From Nymphaea colorata (Eukaryota; Streptophyta; Magnoliopsida; Nymphaeales; Nymphaeaceae), in assembly GCF_008831285.2 (NCBI RefSeq), contig NW_022204507.1:5910174-5974173 (forward strand): 64,000 bases of DNA, given 5' to 3'. Position numbers and translations under genes: made by a program. Positions 33,481 to 46,876 of the stretch are shown here, piece by piece. Within the stretch, counting starts at the first letter, position 1; each line of letters starts with the position of its first letter. A model generated the notes under the pieces. It did no database searches, was not told the origin of the DNA, and was given only the letters and a program-made list of their open reading frames with translations.

Positions 33481-34100
33481 ATCTAGACATAATGTGTGTG
33501 CCATTATTGCATTTTACTTCTTGATTTTGTTACATTACCTGGCGGTAGATTTCCAGAATAAGTCTATGTTCTTATCCCCACCTGTTTGATTGTCACATCG
33601 AGATTGGGTATTTTTGAAGCCGAAGCTGTGTCAAAACAATAATTTGATCAGGACAGTATGTTACTATGTTCTCGCTTTTTCAGTACGGTAAGGAAAGCTT
33701 GAATTTTGGACGACAAAGCCTTGCTTCGAATTGCTTTTGGTGATTTTTCAGATACTGCCTATTGAAAAGTGAGCTTATTTTTATTGAAAAAAAATGTGAT
33801 AAACCTTATACTTTAATACAAGAATATGTTGTGATAGCTGCAAAATCGTCTACAAATATGATTGAACAAATCAGCAGACTTTGTATACACATCATCCATC
33901 CTCTACATATATGACAATAAAACAAACCTCATTTAAGGATGGATTTTACTTTGAACGTCTCATACTAACGTCCGAGCCTGGCAAGAAGTTGAAATATGTT
34001 TATATCGATCATTGATGATTTGGCAATTTGTTCAGTATTTTGGGAAGCATGAATGAATATAAGTCATCCCACACTCAAAACATTTTACCAAGATACTGAC

Positions 34101-34862
34101 CAAAAGTCTGCGATATTCTCATGTCCCTCCTCTCCGAGAGAATAGCAAGAGGGACAGTGTGGCCTCCTCCTTCCTCTCGCTTCCCACCTCTTCTTCTTGT
34201 CTGTTTCTTGCTCACGCTTCTGACCGCTCGCCATTCTTGCTCAGCCTCTGATCGCTCGCCATTGGCACTGTCTCCTCTTCTTTTACCATCCCTCTCATTG
34301 TGTTTGTCTGTCTGAAGGGGGAGAGACCTGCTTCTCTCTGTCGATTTTCTGCTCCGAGTTGCTTGGATGTCCACGGAGACACAAGCACGCTTTCTCAACA
34401 ATCGTGTCTCTTCAATGCGTCATTTTACGGGGGTCCCATTGGACCAATCCGTAACGTGTCTGAACCGCAGGAGGGAAGCGTTCTGTATCCCAACCACAGA
34501 ATCGGAATGAACTCCGTCTGAACCACGGTTGATCTATTTCACTTATTATTGGCGCTTCCATGGCATTATCTTATTGTTTGAGCTCTGCCTCGATCGTCTG
34601 ATTCCAGCGCTGCAAACTCTCTGCTCAATACCACATGATGTAAGAGTGGTTTAATAGAGGTGGAAAATTTATGAGGATCTATCCCTAATCACCTTTGGTA
34701 TTCTGAGTTTGTGCTCATCGACTGTGGTCGTTTGCTAAGGAGGTCATTTGTCTTCATTCTTCTCTTTGTGCACTGTGGTAGGAACCAGTATAAGTCTTAT
34801 ATATTTATTTTTATGCTTGAGCATGTGCATTTGAAGGCTAGTATTACTTCAAAACTCTAACA
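34101..34862 (+). repeat. Probable 5' LTR (3' part) of copia element 2
   Basis: The 3' boundary ends CTCTAACA at 34862, directly before a primer site. The start is not defined because no second LTR is in view. 34121-34520 is CT- and GC-rich and holds an open frame (34121-34315) with a hydrophobic run that I do not consider a gene. Confidence 0.45.
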
Positions 34863-34864
34863 AT

Positions 34865-34877
34865 TGGTATTAAAGAC
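34865..34877 (+). other. Primer binding site, initiator tRNA-Met type
   Basis: TGGTATTAAAGAC follows the LTR end after two bases and resembles the site at 9832. Confidence 0.65.
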
Positions 34878-35690
34878 AAGTTCTACACTCCTATGTATCA
34901 TATACTATTTGTTCGTTATTGAGAGAGAGGAGGGCAGATTGTCACTGGCCATTTCGAAACTCTATCCCACTCGCGCTCTTGCACACTCTCTGTCTCTGCA
35001 TTCACTCTCTCCCTTGTAACTCTTTAGTATTTTAAAAATAAAATAAGAAGCGGTTGTTAGCGAGGGGCTCTGTTTCCTCCACCGGCAGCATCCGACAAAC
35101 CCCTCTTCAGGTATACGAGAAAGAGACATAGATGGAAGGCCATTGGGCCCTCCCTGAAGCAAATCAAAGGGGAGCGGAAGCCCTTCTTAGCCGAACGGAA
35201 CATAAGAGACATAGATGGATTGTCTATCACCGATGGAAACCACTAACGAAAAAGGAGGGCGTGGGCCACCAAGTGGCAGGCCTGCCTTTTTCTTTTCCCA
35301 TCGATAGCAGTGCCTCCTTCTGGACGAGAGGGAGAAAAGCAGATGAGGAACACATACCCAGGCAGCCTCGTGTCTCTTTGCCTTGCAGCAGCACCAGCAG
35401 AACAGACCCGTCAGGGGCCTGGTCCGTTATGAAAAGGACAACAAAATGGGGAGGGTCCTTCCTATGATAATGGAGAAGGTGAGGGCTTTTCCCCACCCTT
35501 CCGTAGGAGGAGTAAAATGTATCGTTATGTCATGGTTTATCACCAAAGTGAGGCCGCAATGGCCTCTCACACTTGCTTAGGAAAAAAGAATATAAAGGGC
35601 CTTATTATTATATTTGTTATTTCATTGTATTGATCAAGCATGAATGGTCACGTATATCTTTTGTCACTTGCATTGCCTAATTCTGTTATT
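34878..35690. other. GC-rich stretch of unknown origin between primer site and gag
   Basis: 35060-35560 is much richer in GC than its surroundings and has open frames on both strands (35132-35467 plus, 35496-35227 minus) without known motifs. It is where a copia leader would be short, so it may be an insertion. Confidence 0.3.
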
Positions 35691-37910
35691 TTTTATAGCT
35701 CAAGTAATATTGTCATTTTTTATGGATCTAATTCTACTATTGAAAAGAAATTGTACTGTTGACATTAGGATATATGGATCTATACCTAACACTTCATGTG
35801 AATGAGTCTGCCCTTTTAACTAATAAAAAGACAATACATGAGAAAGCAATCTTTGAAAAGTGTGAGCGATCTAATCGCCTTCGCCTTCTGCTTCTGTAGT
35901 CTAGAGTTGCTAACTCCTTTGTTCCTCTTAGTCCACTTGATTCTATCATTTCCACCTGCTGAATAATGTTCTTTCAACATCTCTTACAACATGCATAATG
36001 ATGGATAGACATTCAATGATTTGATGTCCAAGTGTGTTGAGGAAGAAGAGAGATTGAAGAGTGAAAATGTGCATACTGCACATGTGGCTTCTCATAAAAG
36101 TCAACATAAAATCGGACCAAAGAAGAATGTCATAAAGAAAAAGGCTAAAAAGTCTGCTACATGAACATCTAACCAATCAACTATCAAGCCTCAAAAAGAT
36201 GTCTCTTCTATGAAGTGCTTCTTCTGCAAGAAGAAATGACATAAAAGACAAATTGTGAAAAGTATGTGAACTGTTGGCTAGGAAAGATAATTTATCATTA
36301 ATTTGTCATGAATGTAACTTGATTAATATTCCAGTTAATAACTGGTGGGTTAATTTGAGTGACACTTACCTTACAGGCTTTTATGAACAAAACGGAGCCA
36401 ATGGAACATAAGAGAAGCACTTTCTTCGAAAACAAATGCATTCGCATGTCAAGGCATTGGGACTTGAAGGTGATGCTAGAGAGTGGTTCTGTTTTAAACT
36501 TAAGTGGATACATTTTATGTATCATCTTATAGCAGAAACCTTGTTTATATTTTTTAACTAGATAAACTTGGATACTGTTTTAATTTGAAAATTCAAAATT
36601 ATTTATTTAGAAAGATTCAATCTGGATGGTTATACATGTTTGACTCATTAACTACGATCCATGAGTCTCTATCTTGTGGCAATATATCAATTGGTAATAA
36701 ATGTGGCATGTTGAATGAAATTCTATATGTTTTGGCACTATCGCGTAGGACATATTAAGTATATGCAGGGTAAGACATACAAGAAATGGGCTAAAATGAG
36801 CAACAACAAAGTAGAAATTATTCATACAGATGAATGCAGACCGTTTGCCCTATGTTATATGGGCAAAAGGTATTTTGTCACTTTTATTGACTATTACTGC
36901 TAATTTATATCTATCTTTTATTTGAGAAATTGGAATTCTATTAAGCTTTGAAAGACTTTAAGAATGAGGTAGAAAAACAAAATGGAGAAGTAATGCAAGT
37001 GTCTGATCAGATAGAGGTAGCGAGAACTATGGACGTTGTACTGTGATGGGGTAACAGGAGGGACCTTTAGCAAGTTTTCTCAAGGAAGAAGGCATTGTAC
37101 CTCAGTGCACTATGTCCGCTAGTGCATATTAGAATGGTACAACTGAAAGAAGAAATCATATGCTTAAAGAAATGGTTCATCCTATGTTGAATTATTCACT
37201 ACTCTTTATTGTGTTGTGGAGTGAGCCTTTTAAGGATAGCTGCACACAATTTGAATAATGTACCTGCTAAAGCTGTTTCTAAAACTCCTTATAGTTATTG
37301 GCAGAAAGAAAGACTCCACTATTATATATGCACATTTGAAGTTATCTAGTAGGAGCCAAATTATATAACCCTCACATAAAGGCTTTTGACCCTATAACAA
37401 TTAGTAGCTTCTTCATTGGTTATCCAGAAAGGTCAAAAGGTTTCATATTTTATTGTTCATGTCATTGACAATAAGATTTGTTATTCATCTAGATTAAGTG
37501 TGCACTTATAGGAGCCCAATGATTTCATAGTGATGATGATCCAATCACCTTTATGGAAACTATTGAGTGTATGCAATCTGCACATTGGATAAAAGCCATA
37601 ATAGAAGAGTTAAACTCTACGGCTAAAACTCAAGTGTAGGACCTTGTCGCTCTATCTAAAATAGTCAAACACATGATGCAAATAGGTATTTAAGATTGAA
37701 GAAACTCTAATGACAAAATTGAGAGGTACAAGGCATGATGGTTGCTAAAAGGCTTCACTCAAATGGATGGCATTGACTATAACGAGACATTTTCAACTAA
37801 GAAGTCAATTAATGAATATTATTTTACTTTCAAAACTCGTTTTGACTTAGAGCTACATCAAATGGATGTAAACATTAAATGGTGATTTACCTAAAGATGG
37901 GATGAAGAAT
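35691..37910 (+). pseudogene. Ty1/copia gag-pol of element 2, heavily eroded and truncated
   Basis: Gag remnants at 35850-36130 (EKCERSNRLRLLLL; CVEEEERLKSEN). Zinc knuckle near 36210-36260 (MKCFFCKKK, stop, HKRQ; the last Cys is lost). Pre-integrase and integrase at 36720-37250: WHYRVGH, VEIIHTDECRPFA, YFVTFIDYY, then NG-ERRNHMLKEMV. A later integrase C-terminal phrase is FFIGYPERSKGF (37405). RT start at 37540-37905 (KLRGTRHD, KASLKWMAL in one frame; ELHQMDVN in another). It stops at 37905 before the RT active site, where unrelated repeat sequence begins. Nothing functional remains. Confidence 0.8.
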
Positions 37911-38345
37911 GTTCTCCAATTAACCGTATCTGCTTTTTCAGATATTCATATACTTAGATTCAAACACATATTTTAATAAGAATGAAGAAATGTCATATTC
38001 AAATCTGAATCCCAAATCAAATTTCAAAATTTGATCTATTTGAATCTGATTTTTATATTCATGTCTGAGTCTGAATCCAATTTTGGTCGATTTTCATATT
38101 GTGAGAGCATCGAATATAGGATTTTTGTTTAAAACTAAATACAATTTGAATTCAATTGGATATTTATGTATATCTAAATGAGAATTTGATCGAATATTAT
38201 TTCTTAAATCTGAACTGATCTGATTTCTGAATTAAATATTAAATTTTTTCATCTTCTGATCTTTTCGAAACAATTCTGTCAGATATTGATTCAATATTTT
38301 TCTGATTCAAGGCTGATATATTCATGCATTTTAATTGGAAGCTCC
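37911..38345. repeat. GAATCTGA-rich repeat sequence
   Basis: AAATCTGAATCC, GAATCTGATTTT and similar words recur on both strands, as at 54400-54600. This looks like an old non-autonomous element that truncates copia element 2. Confidence 0.45.
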
Positions 38346-39793
38346 ACCTCCAACATGTTCACCATTATAAATAGGGGACAAGCCCATTTGGGTGTGTCAA
38401 AGTGGATATGGATGTACAACAAGTCCAGCAACTCAAGCTCGCCTCAAACTCAGTAAGCCTCGAGCTCATTTGCTAAAAGAGTCCGTTTCCGGCATATAAC
38501 AAGTTCAGTTCAAGTTACATGAACTCCACTCAATTAAACTTCATGAACTCAACAAATTTTTTAGGTTTCATCTAATCTTTTATATATTTGAAAGCATTAC
38601 CAATTATTCTTGCTCAAATTTTCTATACCACTCCCAATGATGAAACTAGGAGCCTAATCTTCTAAATACAAAAATTGATTAATTAATAGTATGACTACTT
38701 TTCTAACAGATCCTGAAATTAAACATAATTTCATTTCATTAGTAATAGACCACCTTACAATATCTTAATATGAACTTGTCAATGTTGCCTATTGAGGAAT
38801 TAGTATAGATTACAATCTTAGGGAATGCTGTATCTATCCATCGGCCTCTTAAATTTGTTTATAAATGCATATTAAAAAATGTTTTGGTACAATATAGCAA
38901 CCTTAGTGTTTGCTAAATGTAAACAGTAATTTAATGTAAACATAAAATCTCACAAAGGTAAGTAAATAGCTGCAATAAGACAACGTTGTTGATGATGAAA
39001 ATGAAAATAAAAGTGATACCTAGGTAGAAAATGAAGGATTTTCTTGATATGGGTATGGGAATTGTACCATTAATGGGGTAAATCGCTCTAATTGATCAAT
39101 ATATATATGTAATCGCTATGTTGAGCTTTTTCTACATTTTTCTATTTAAAAATTCTCATGAACTAACAATTAATAAAAAGACAAATTAGAATAGGTTACC
39201 AACCACAATATGTGGTTCTGTCATTTTGGCATGACCAGCCAATGTGATTATATAGAGTGAGGAATAACTGGTCAAAGTGAAAAAACAAATTAGAAGAGGT
39301 TACCAGCACAATATGGTTTTGACTGGGATTTCGTCAGGATAACAGTTTTTTCTTTTTTCGAGCATACCTTTTACCTTCACTCATCAAGCCATGCCTGAAC
39401 AAGATGATGATGACACACATAAGTCACATTTTGAGCACTCAAGCTCATTTTTGCGGCTTGGAGCCTTCTGAACGGATGTTGAAATAAAAATTTCATTGAA
39501 GCCATCATTCATTCATATATAGTGCATGGTATGTGATATTTTAGGACCAGAGATGCAATTCTTGTGCCACATACAGCATTTGTGCTCCAGAACAACAGAA
39601 AAGGGCATAAATGAATAAAAAAAAGTTCATTGTTACTATCCCCAGGTGGACTCTGTTTCACTAAGGAAGAAGATAACCCCAAAGTGCAGAATCTCTTCTT
39701 CAGCCAAATCTGGTTGGTGACAGTAGATGCTTCCAGCTGCTCAATGTAAATCCTCAAAAATAGAAGGGGACAAACAAGATTCAAGAGAGTGAG
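38346..39793. other. No recognisable gene
   Basis: 38390-38560 has AAGCTCGCCTC / CTCGAGCTCATTT words of the CGAGCTC-type repeat family (compare 52195-52385). The rest is AT-rich with nothing identifiable. Confidence 0.45.
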
Positions 39794-39893
39794 NNNNNNN
39801 NNNNNNNNNNNNNNNNNNNNNNNNNNNNNNNNNNNNNNNNNNNNNNNNNNNNNNNNNNNNNNNNNNNNNNNNNNNNNNNNNNNNNNNNNNNNN
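39794..39893. other. Assembly gap, 100 N
   Basis: Exactly 100 Ns, the usual placeholder for a gap of unknown size. Adjacency across it is not proven. Confidence 0.99.
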
Positions 39894-41889
39894 CTACTCA
39901 AAACTTTCAAACCAGCCCCACTCCTTAAAGGTAAGCACAGGGAGAACACCTCAGTGCATGATCATGCCTCCCATCTGTTGAATCACCCAAATGAACCTAC
40001 TACAGGTTCTCTGGTGTTGTCTAATTAGGCCTTAGTTATACCAATTGTCCTAGTTTATAGCCTTTCTATAGCATGAACCAAACTGTGCTAAGAGTTGGTT
40101 AAATGACTATTTTACCCTTCTTAAATGGGATATTTAACTGATTCTTCCAAAAGAATTTCAAATATAAGGGCCATGAACTACACCAAAGCAAATCATACAT
40201 CATAGGTATCTAACTCCAGTCCCATATCACTCAAGTCATCATCACATTGAAATGAACCATTTTGCTCCCGATCAACTCATTGTATCCATTTTCTCTGGCT
40301 TTGCAAATACTATGGAAGTCCTGAGAAATTGTATTACTAAGCAATTGGGGTATTTTCATTTGTATAAGTCAATGGAAACACCAACCAAGTTTATTAGCTT
40401 ACATTTGGTCAGAAATGATCTAGAACTAGGTAATTTCCCTCATTTTTGAATCATTTCTTGCCATCAAAACACATGCAGACTTGACTAGACCCATGATAAG
40501 ATCTCCTCAGCATAAGCATATTATCTCCAGCTCCATTTCCATTTTTGAAGTCTCAATTCTAGTGTTAGGACAATCATTTTAAGAAATGACACCTTGTTTT
40601 TCCCATTTCCTCATGTATGATCATCATTTTCCACTCATTCGAGTGAGTTAGACCAAATTGAGTTACGATCAGATTCTAAGTGCATGAACTGACTATTCTT
40701 GCTTTCAATTCAGTAATTCTTCAGTCGCTCATGGAGTGTTCATATCTAGACATTGTCATAGTAACTTTTGAACTGATTTTTGAGAGATATGGAATGCCAA
40801 TTTTCAATTTGAGAACACAGATTGATTAAAATGCCACTTAATGAGAGTACCAGTGTGCTTAGTGCTCCTACACAAGCTCAAAATCTCTGTTTCCCATTAT
40901 ACCCTTACCACTTCCATTTACATGTTCAAATACAATTTAGTCAATTTTTGAAAATGTGATTTTCCAAAGGCAAATTGAGTAACCTTTTAGTGAAATTTGG
41001 CATGCCCGCAAATTGAACCTCAAAAGCACCTCAGGAAGTCTTTTTAACTCTAAAAAATTTTCACCATGACCAAATGACCATTTTACCTCATACATGGAGG
41101 TTTTGAACTGAGCTTTAAAAAATGATTTCAAATGTAGGAGCCCACCATAGAAAACCAGGGTCAAACTTACCCTATTTAGACATCTAATACCTAGACTAGG
41201 ATCACCTAAGTTGTCGCAACCATGTCAAATGACCATTTTGTCCTTAATGTAAGAAAATCTTAGAAATCTTTGTAATGATTTAAAACAAACATAAATCAGG
41301 TAATTCTTAGCTCTACAAGTCTCTACGAGTAGTTAAAGTCATATCACCAACCATTTTTACCAGTTTAAGTCAGCTTTCCCTATAAGTCAGCTTACCAGAA
41401 TCGAGAACTACAATTTTTAGCTCGATTATATATCATTAAGTCTAACCAAATTCAGGATAGGTTTGCTTTAGTGGAAAAAATTTATTATTTTACTTACTTT
41501 GAGTTACCAAGCTCACATTTGAGTTTCAAAGTTATTCACAGATTTCCACTAGGCCACTCTCTCCCTATTTAGCATTGTTCGAATTAAGTTATAGTGCAAC
41601 CGAGTTGAGTTAGCTCAAACAAACTAGAATCATATTTATCGTTTATAAATTTATCCTCCCTTAGTTTGGTTTGAGTTTATTCATCTTGGTTTGAGTTCAA
41701 TTTTGTTCCAAAGGTCCGAACTTCACTCTCTTTTTTGTTTTTAAGGCGTTTGAGCTCAACCTAGTGGAGTGAGCTGAAACCAAGCTAGGATCATGTTTAT
41801 CATGTATAAATCTATCTTCTTTTAGTTTGGTTTGAGTTCATTTATGAAGCCATCTTAGTTCATTTTAGTTTGGAAGGTCCTAAAGTTCA

Positions 41890-41926
<37 letters not shown>

Positions 41927-44075
41927 TTAAGCTGAATTTGACCTCAACCTAATAGAGTGAGCTATAATTGAGCCAAAATCGTATTTACCATGTATGAATC
42001 TATCTTTCTTAGTTTTTGGGTTTGAGTTGATTCATACCCAATTTGAGTTTAATTCAGTATTGAATGTCCGGAACTCATTCATAATACTTGGTACACTCTG
42101 TAAACATCTATCAAGCTTAATTCAGTTAACTCAGAGCAAAACTTTCTAATCTTTCAACATATCCTTACCAGTAAATGGCTGATCTAAGGCCCGCAACTCA
42201 ACTAGTGAATATGATGATCATAACCTAATTTTTGAAAACCTTCTATGTTTCTCTTTATATGTATGACATTCACAGCTTGTAAATTTTAGAAATTTTTAGA
42301 AGAATGTTGGCGGGTTTTTTAGTAATATTTTAACTAAAGTCAATCTAGAAATAGGCACATAGGCTGGGCTAATCAGATTTGCCAAACTCACCCGGAGCAT
42401 CAGAATTACACATAGGGACACAACAGTCATTTTCTTTTAAGCCGTATTATTCTACACAAACATAGGACATATGTCTCATATACATTAGTTTATGGCTTTC
42501 TTTGATTCCTAGAGCTTTAAGCAAAGTCAAATCCATGATTTATGATTATTTGAGTTCAAAATCTACACAAGGAGTAAACCAATCAATTTTTTTTAAATCC
42601 ATATTTTCTATATGAACCTAGGATTATATGTCATATATACTTAACGTCATCAAGTTTGTCATTATTAAATCATCAAAGCTCCAACTTGAAATCATTTCAA
42701 ACACATAATAGATGGTCCAAATCTTCACCCAAGGGTAAAAAGTCATTTCATTTTAAATCTCTTACCCATGCCCAAGGGTAAAACAACAATTTAATCTAAA
42801 ATAATGTCATTTTGCACTTAGTCTATATGCTAGATATACTTGACGTTATGGTATTTGAAGCATCAATTACAATGTTTACATCAACATTCTTAGATCTACG
42901 AACCATTGTCTAGAATTCTAATCCAAATCTCTTAAGATCCATTTTGTAGAAACTTTCTATGGATTTAGATCTTGATTTGAATCTTAGATCCATGCCATAC
43001 CTATCATCTAGAATCTTCTATGGATATCATGATTTGAATCTCAGAACCATATCCCAAACCAAGATCCAAATGCATAAATGTACATATATGCAAAAAATAT
43101 CACAGTTGATTTTGAACACTATGCGAGATGTCAATCCAAATAGTTGCTATAGATTCATGCAAACATCTAAGTAGAGTGCTTTGGTTCAGAACCATTTAAT
43201 AGTGTTGTGTGCATTAGGACTTAGAATTGAGAGTGATTTATTCATGTTCACTTACATTTAGAATCCCATACAACCCCTTTCAATTTAAGCATTGATCGAA
43301 AACAAATGTTTGTTTCTCCCATGGTTTTAACTCTCCATATTTGGCCACTTCGTATTAGAGTTCACTGATTGTGCATGTGCGTGCTCATGAATTTGAAAAT
43401 TTACCTTCACCTATATGGCCGTTTGGCCTAGATGGGGCCACTCAAGAAGTCGACCTCCTGGCTCCTCCATAGTGGACAAGACATCACCCCCAAAATTCTG
43501 CGTGGAACTATTAATGCCCTCCACCTTGGCGTGCTTTGCCAACTAGGGAGGGAAGTTGGGGTGCATAAAGGCAACCTGGCCAGTTAATAGCTAGGGCCCA
43601 ACCTTCCCAATGCCATGTAGGACCAGCCAGTGCCCAAGGATGCCACTAGCAGACCCCAGAGATTGCCACATGGCATGGGTATGCCAGCTGATCCAAATTC
43701 ATCCTTTTTTTTTTACCACATTTGCCCAGCTTCTAGGATGACTCAGACTGAGCTGGCCACCGTGGACCAGCCACTATAGCAACATGCCACCCGAGGTTTG
43801 ACCCAAACTGCTACCTTCTTAGGACACACACACTCTCTGCCATCGACTACCTACGTTGCCATTATTGGCCCAACCAAACCAAGGGCCGTGCTCCTCTCCC
43901 AGTCACTTACTCAAGGCACTGCCCCAGCCAGTCCATGCGGTGCTAGCTCCTTAAGCTGGCCTTTCTTTGTGCAGGCTCGAGCCTAGCACCCAGTTAGCCC
44001 CCACACCTTCCACCTTGGCACCACATCAGCATCACATTGTCCCATGTCAACATGGCACCCTCTACGTTCTCTCTC
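39894..44075. other. Non-coding, built largely of degenerate tandem duplications
   Basis: A ~970-bp period links 40085-40280 with 41055-41250 (both have AATGA(C/A)CATTTTG and ATCTAA). Three ~170-bp units follow at 41577-42090. Looser repeats around CATATATACTTAACGTCAT (42640) and GATATACTTGACGTTAT (42832) continue to about 43130. 43430-44030 is GC-rich and LTR-like in composition, but I cannot anchor it. Confidence 0.45.
41577..42090. repeat. ~170-bp tandem repeat, three diverged units
   Basis: Each unit has AGTG(A)GAG-CT.AA, TT(T)AT(C)GT.TA(T)AAAT, TTTAGTTTGGTTTGAGTT and AA(G)GTCCG(A)AA. Unit starts are near 41577, 41741 and 41923. A CT microsatellite (41892-41922) sits between units 2 and 3. 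Confidence 0.75.
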
Positions 44076-44459
44076 TTATATAATAAGTTCATTTATTCCT
44101 GCATTAATATTGTCTCGTTTCTTGTTCTGAACTACTTGTATGGGGGCAGTGCCCCACTTGAATCCGGTGACCATTGCCTGAATTCCACTGCCCATCCAAA
44201 CACTGCCATAGCTATCAATCCATGGTAGCATCTCTACCACCCACAGATGGAGCTCTCCCAATGAGAGGAGCCACTCTTCCAGCAACCCACACATCACTCC
44301 AATGAGCTTTCTGGTGAATCGTGGGATGCTAGCTACCCCATCACCGCCCACAAAAACCTCACCACCAGCAAGCTCTTCCTGTGCAGGCTCTACCTCTGAC
44401 ACAACTCCCAGAACGCCACTGCCACTGCTCTTTTTCTGGTTGTTTGAGTTAGTCACCAA
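44076..44459 (-). other. Unassigned 127-codon open frame
   Basis: This is one of the longest N-free open frames in the window and has coding-like, GC-richer composition (contains GGEVFVGGDGVASIPRFTR and LIGVMCGLLEEWLL). No family recognised, no signal peptide and no clear splice partners. It could be a captured or retro-element-borne fragment. Confidence 0.25.
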
Positions 44460-44793
44460 ATGAGAGAATTTTTATTTAAATGTTCCTATGCCTGCATTTT
44501 CGCTTCTCAAAAGCTTATTAGGGACAGATTCATTATTATAGATGAGATCCACCCTTACATAATGAATAATTGATTGAGATGGTCCACTGATCTTCTTCCA
44601 TTTCAATCTATATTTCTCATAATTTTCTGTAGTTTCTTTTGAGAGAGGTGGTCAAGGAGGTTAGAAGCCATGCCTTCAACCCTTTTGATGTAAAAATCCC
44701 AGCCATAAACTATCACTGTTCATGTGTTATGTGGCCCTTTAGTCAACCTTTTTAATTCAAAAAGCAACATTTACGTATATATATGAACATGTG

Positions 44794-44854
<61 letters not shown>

Positions 44855-46299
44855 TCTCACATGAAAATGGCTATTATTCTTTCAAGATTAGGTTAAGGGT
44901 CACATCCTTAAGCTAATCTAAAGGAGATTGCTTCCAACATTGAATCTTGATGGCTCAAAACTACAAGATTTAGCGAATTAAAAATTTGAAATCAGGCTGA
45001 TTGAGTGTATATATATGTATTTTTAAATCCTAGAATTTGATATTTCAAAGAATCTTGGAACATCAAGTATGAGATCCTAAAATACTTGTTTCAGCTCAAA
45101 GGAAGCTACTAATTTGTCAATGTCTATGAAATTAGACCGAATCCCTAGTCTTGCCTAATCAGCACTGTAGAGTGTAGCTTCTAATATGGCTGATATTCAT
45201 GATTTCGACTTCACATTTTTCAATTTTGCAATTGGTTTGGTTTTCAAATTAATACATCACAAAATTTCAGCCAAAAGCTGTAAATAAAATTCACAAAACC
45301 GGCAAAAGAAATTTTGTCAAATTCTCTCAACATACTATACTAATTTGCATATCCTTGAGATTTAAAACCAAATTTGGAGTAAACATTGCTTCTAAGATGT
45401 GTTTTGCATTCCAACATGTACTTTAATGGAAAAATAGATGTATATATTAAAAATATGTATATATGTTTCATCAATTTTAAGATTTAATCTATCAAATTAC
45501 ATTTTACTTTGAAGACAGATCTCCAAAGTAGACATTTCTTAATTTGCAACCATTAAGTCAGTACATGGTCTGTTCTATAATCATTTTAGCATGAGGAACT
45601 GGAGGTTTTCCACGTTTTTCCCATTCTAAAACTGGGATTTTTCATTCAATTTTCAGATTTCTCTTTCAAGTTTAAGAATTTTATCTATGTCAAGCTTATG
45701 GACTGCATTGTAGTAGTTATACTTGATCCAATACCAAGTATAGCCTAGACATTGTACTACATATCCAATTTAATATAAATTTGCTCTTTATTTCATGAAT
45801 GCATGTATGTTGTACTAAAAAATTACCACGTGTAGATGCATGGAAAGTTAGTGAGAGTGAAGAATGTATGCACACATATAGTTTATTTTCTTAACTCATG
45901 CCTGCATTCACTTATCTAATTCACACACACATGCACCATCTCTAGAAAGTAAGTGAACCAATTCAAGTTACAAAACATGACCAAGCTATATTGCAACAAA
46001 GAATTTGGAATCTCACTTAGTTTTGAAAAGAAAATACAAGAATCCTATCAATCTTGCCAACAAATATATTTGGAACATAAAATCTTTCTATAAAACATTC
46101 GAATCCCTATTTTTCCAAAAAAAGCTTTACTTGAAAAATTTACAATCTTCTCTAAAAGAGAACTTCCTACAATTTCAATTCAAAATTCCTATCTTTTGAT
46201 AAACCAATTTTCAAATTTGATCAATTGATCCATTTTTTCAAGCTAAATCAATTATTTAAGTCAAGTTCATTTTTGAATTTACTTTAAACTAAGTTCAAA
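44460..46299. other. AT-rich, no gene; probably the body of a long LTR
   Basis: If the LTR ending at 46876 has the 2.47-kb length of the copy at 59860-62327, it would begin near 44400. I could not identify the start or the TATA block here, so this is inference. 45900-46300 contains only T/A-rich frames. Confidence 0.3.
44800..44852. repeat. (TA)n microsatellite
   Basis: About 26 TA units after a TG-rich stretch. Confidence 0.95.
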
Positions 46300-46876
46300 A
46301 TTTTGATCCAAGATTGCATATTAACTTCAAGTTCATGAACTAAAACTCCAATTTTCAACTATTTACAAATCAAATCCTCAATTTACAAATATAATTTCCA
46401 ACCAAATTTCTTAAACTCTCAAATTTTTAGATCAAATCAATGGTGCCAACTAGAATCAATTTTGAACATATTTCAATTTGCCAAAATTGAAAAGAATTTG
46501 CCCAAACTTCTAAAACAAGTTGAATTTCTAAATAACTTGTCAAAACCAATTAGATTTTCAAATAACTTGTTTAAAATCCATATCATTTTATCTAAAACAA
46601 GGTCAAAACGTTGGTTGTTCAAAATTTAGTTCAAATGAACTTCAAGATCAAATTTCAAACCCTTATGCACAAACATATATAATGCATCAATCAAATGACT
46701 TGTAGAACTTTTGAGAAATGCATAGTCTTAGGTCCAATTATCCATGTTAAAGGCGGGGAGACATGGTTAGACCTCGTACCGGTAGGCGGATCCCTTTCTC
46801 TTGCATTTTTTTCTAATATCCAAATCTCAAATTTTCGGCTTCATGCTACTCCCCATTCAGGGGAGGGGAGTAAATA
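46300..46876 (+). mobile_element. 3' end of a long LTR (same family as 59860-62327)
   Basis: AAAGGCGGGGAGACATGGTT (46750) matches the minus-strand copy's AAAGGCGTCGGAACGGT. ATCCCTTTCTCTTGCAT matches GTCCCTTTCTTTCAT, and the end GGGGAGTAAATA matches GGGGTGTAAACA. The PBS-like site follows at the same distance in both. Confidence 0.6.

Larger units (their letters stand above)
29773..34100. other. No recognisable gene; local duplications
   Basis: This contains the repeat pair 29865-30180 / 32275-32590, a tandem duplication at 30462-30720, a microsatellite (30724-30763) and a ~160-bp spaced duplication (31668-31725 and 31828-31885, GGGATTTCT through GAAGA(C/T)CATT). 31380-31560 is GC-rich, ends at a possible splice donor (CTTAG then GTACTG) and is followed by T-rich sequence, like a leader exon with intron, but no downstream coding exon can be named. 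32620-32830 is CT-rich and unassigned. Confidence 0.4.

Noticed and set aside
34121-34315. Frame with a hydrophobic, signal-peptide-like stretch
   Set aside because: It is CT-rich sequence upstream of an LTR end. Hydrophobicity follows from base composition.
39509-40028. Frames spanning the N gap
   Set aside because: The continuous frame is created by Ns. Nothing can be inferred across the gap.
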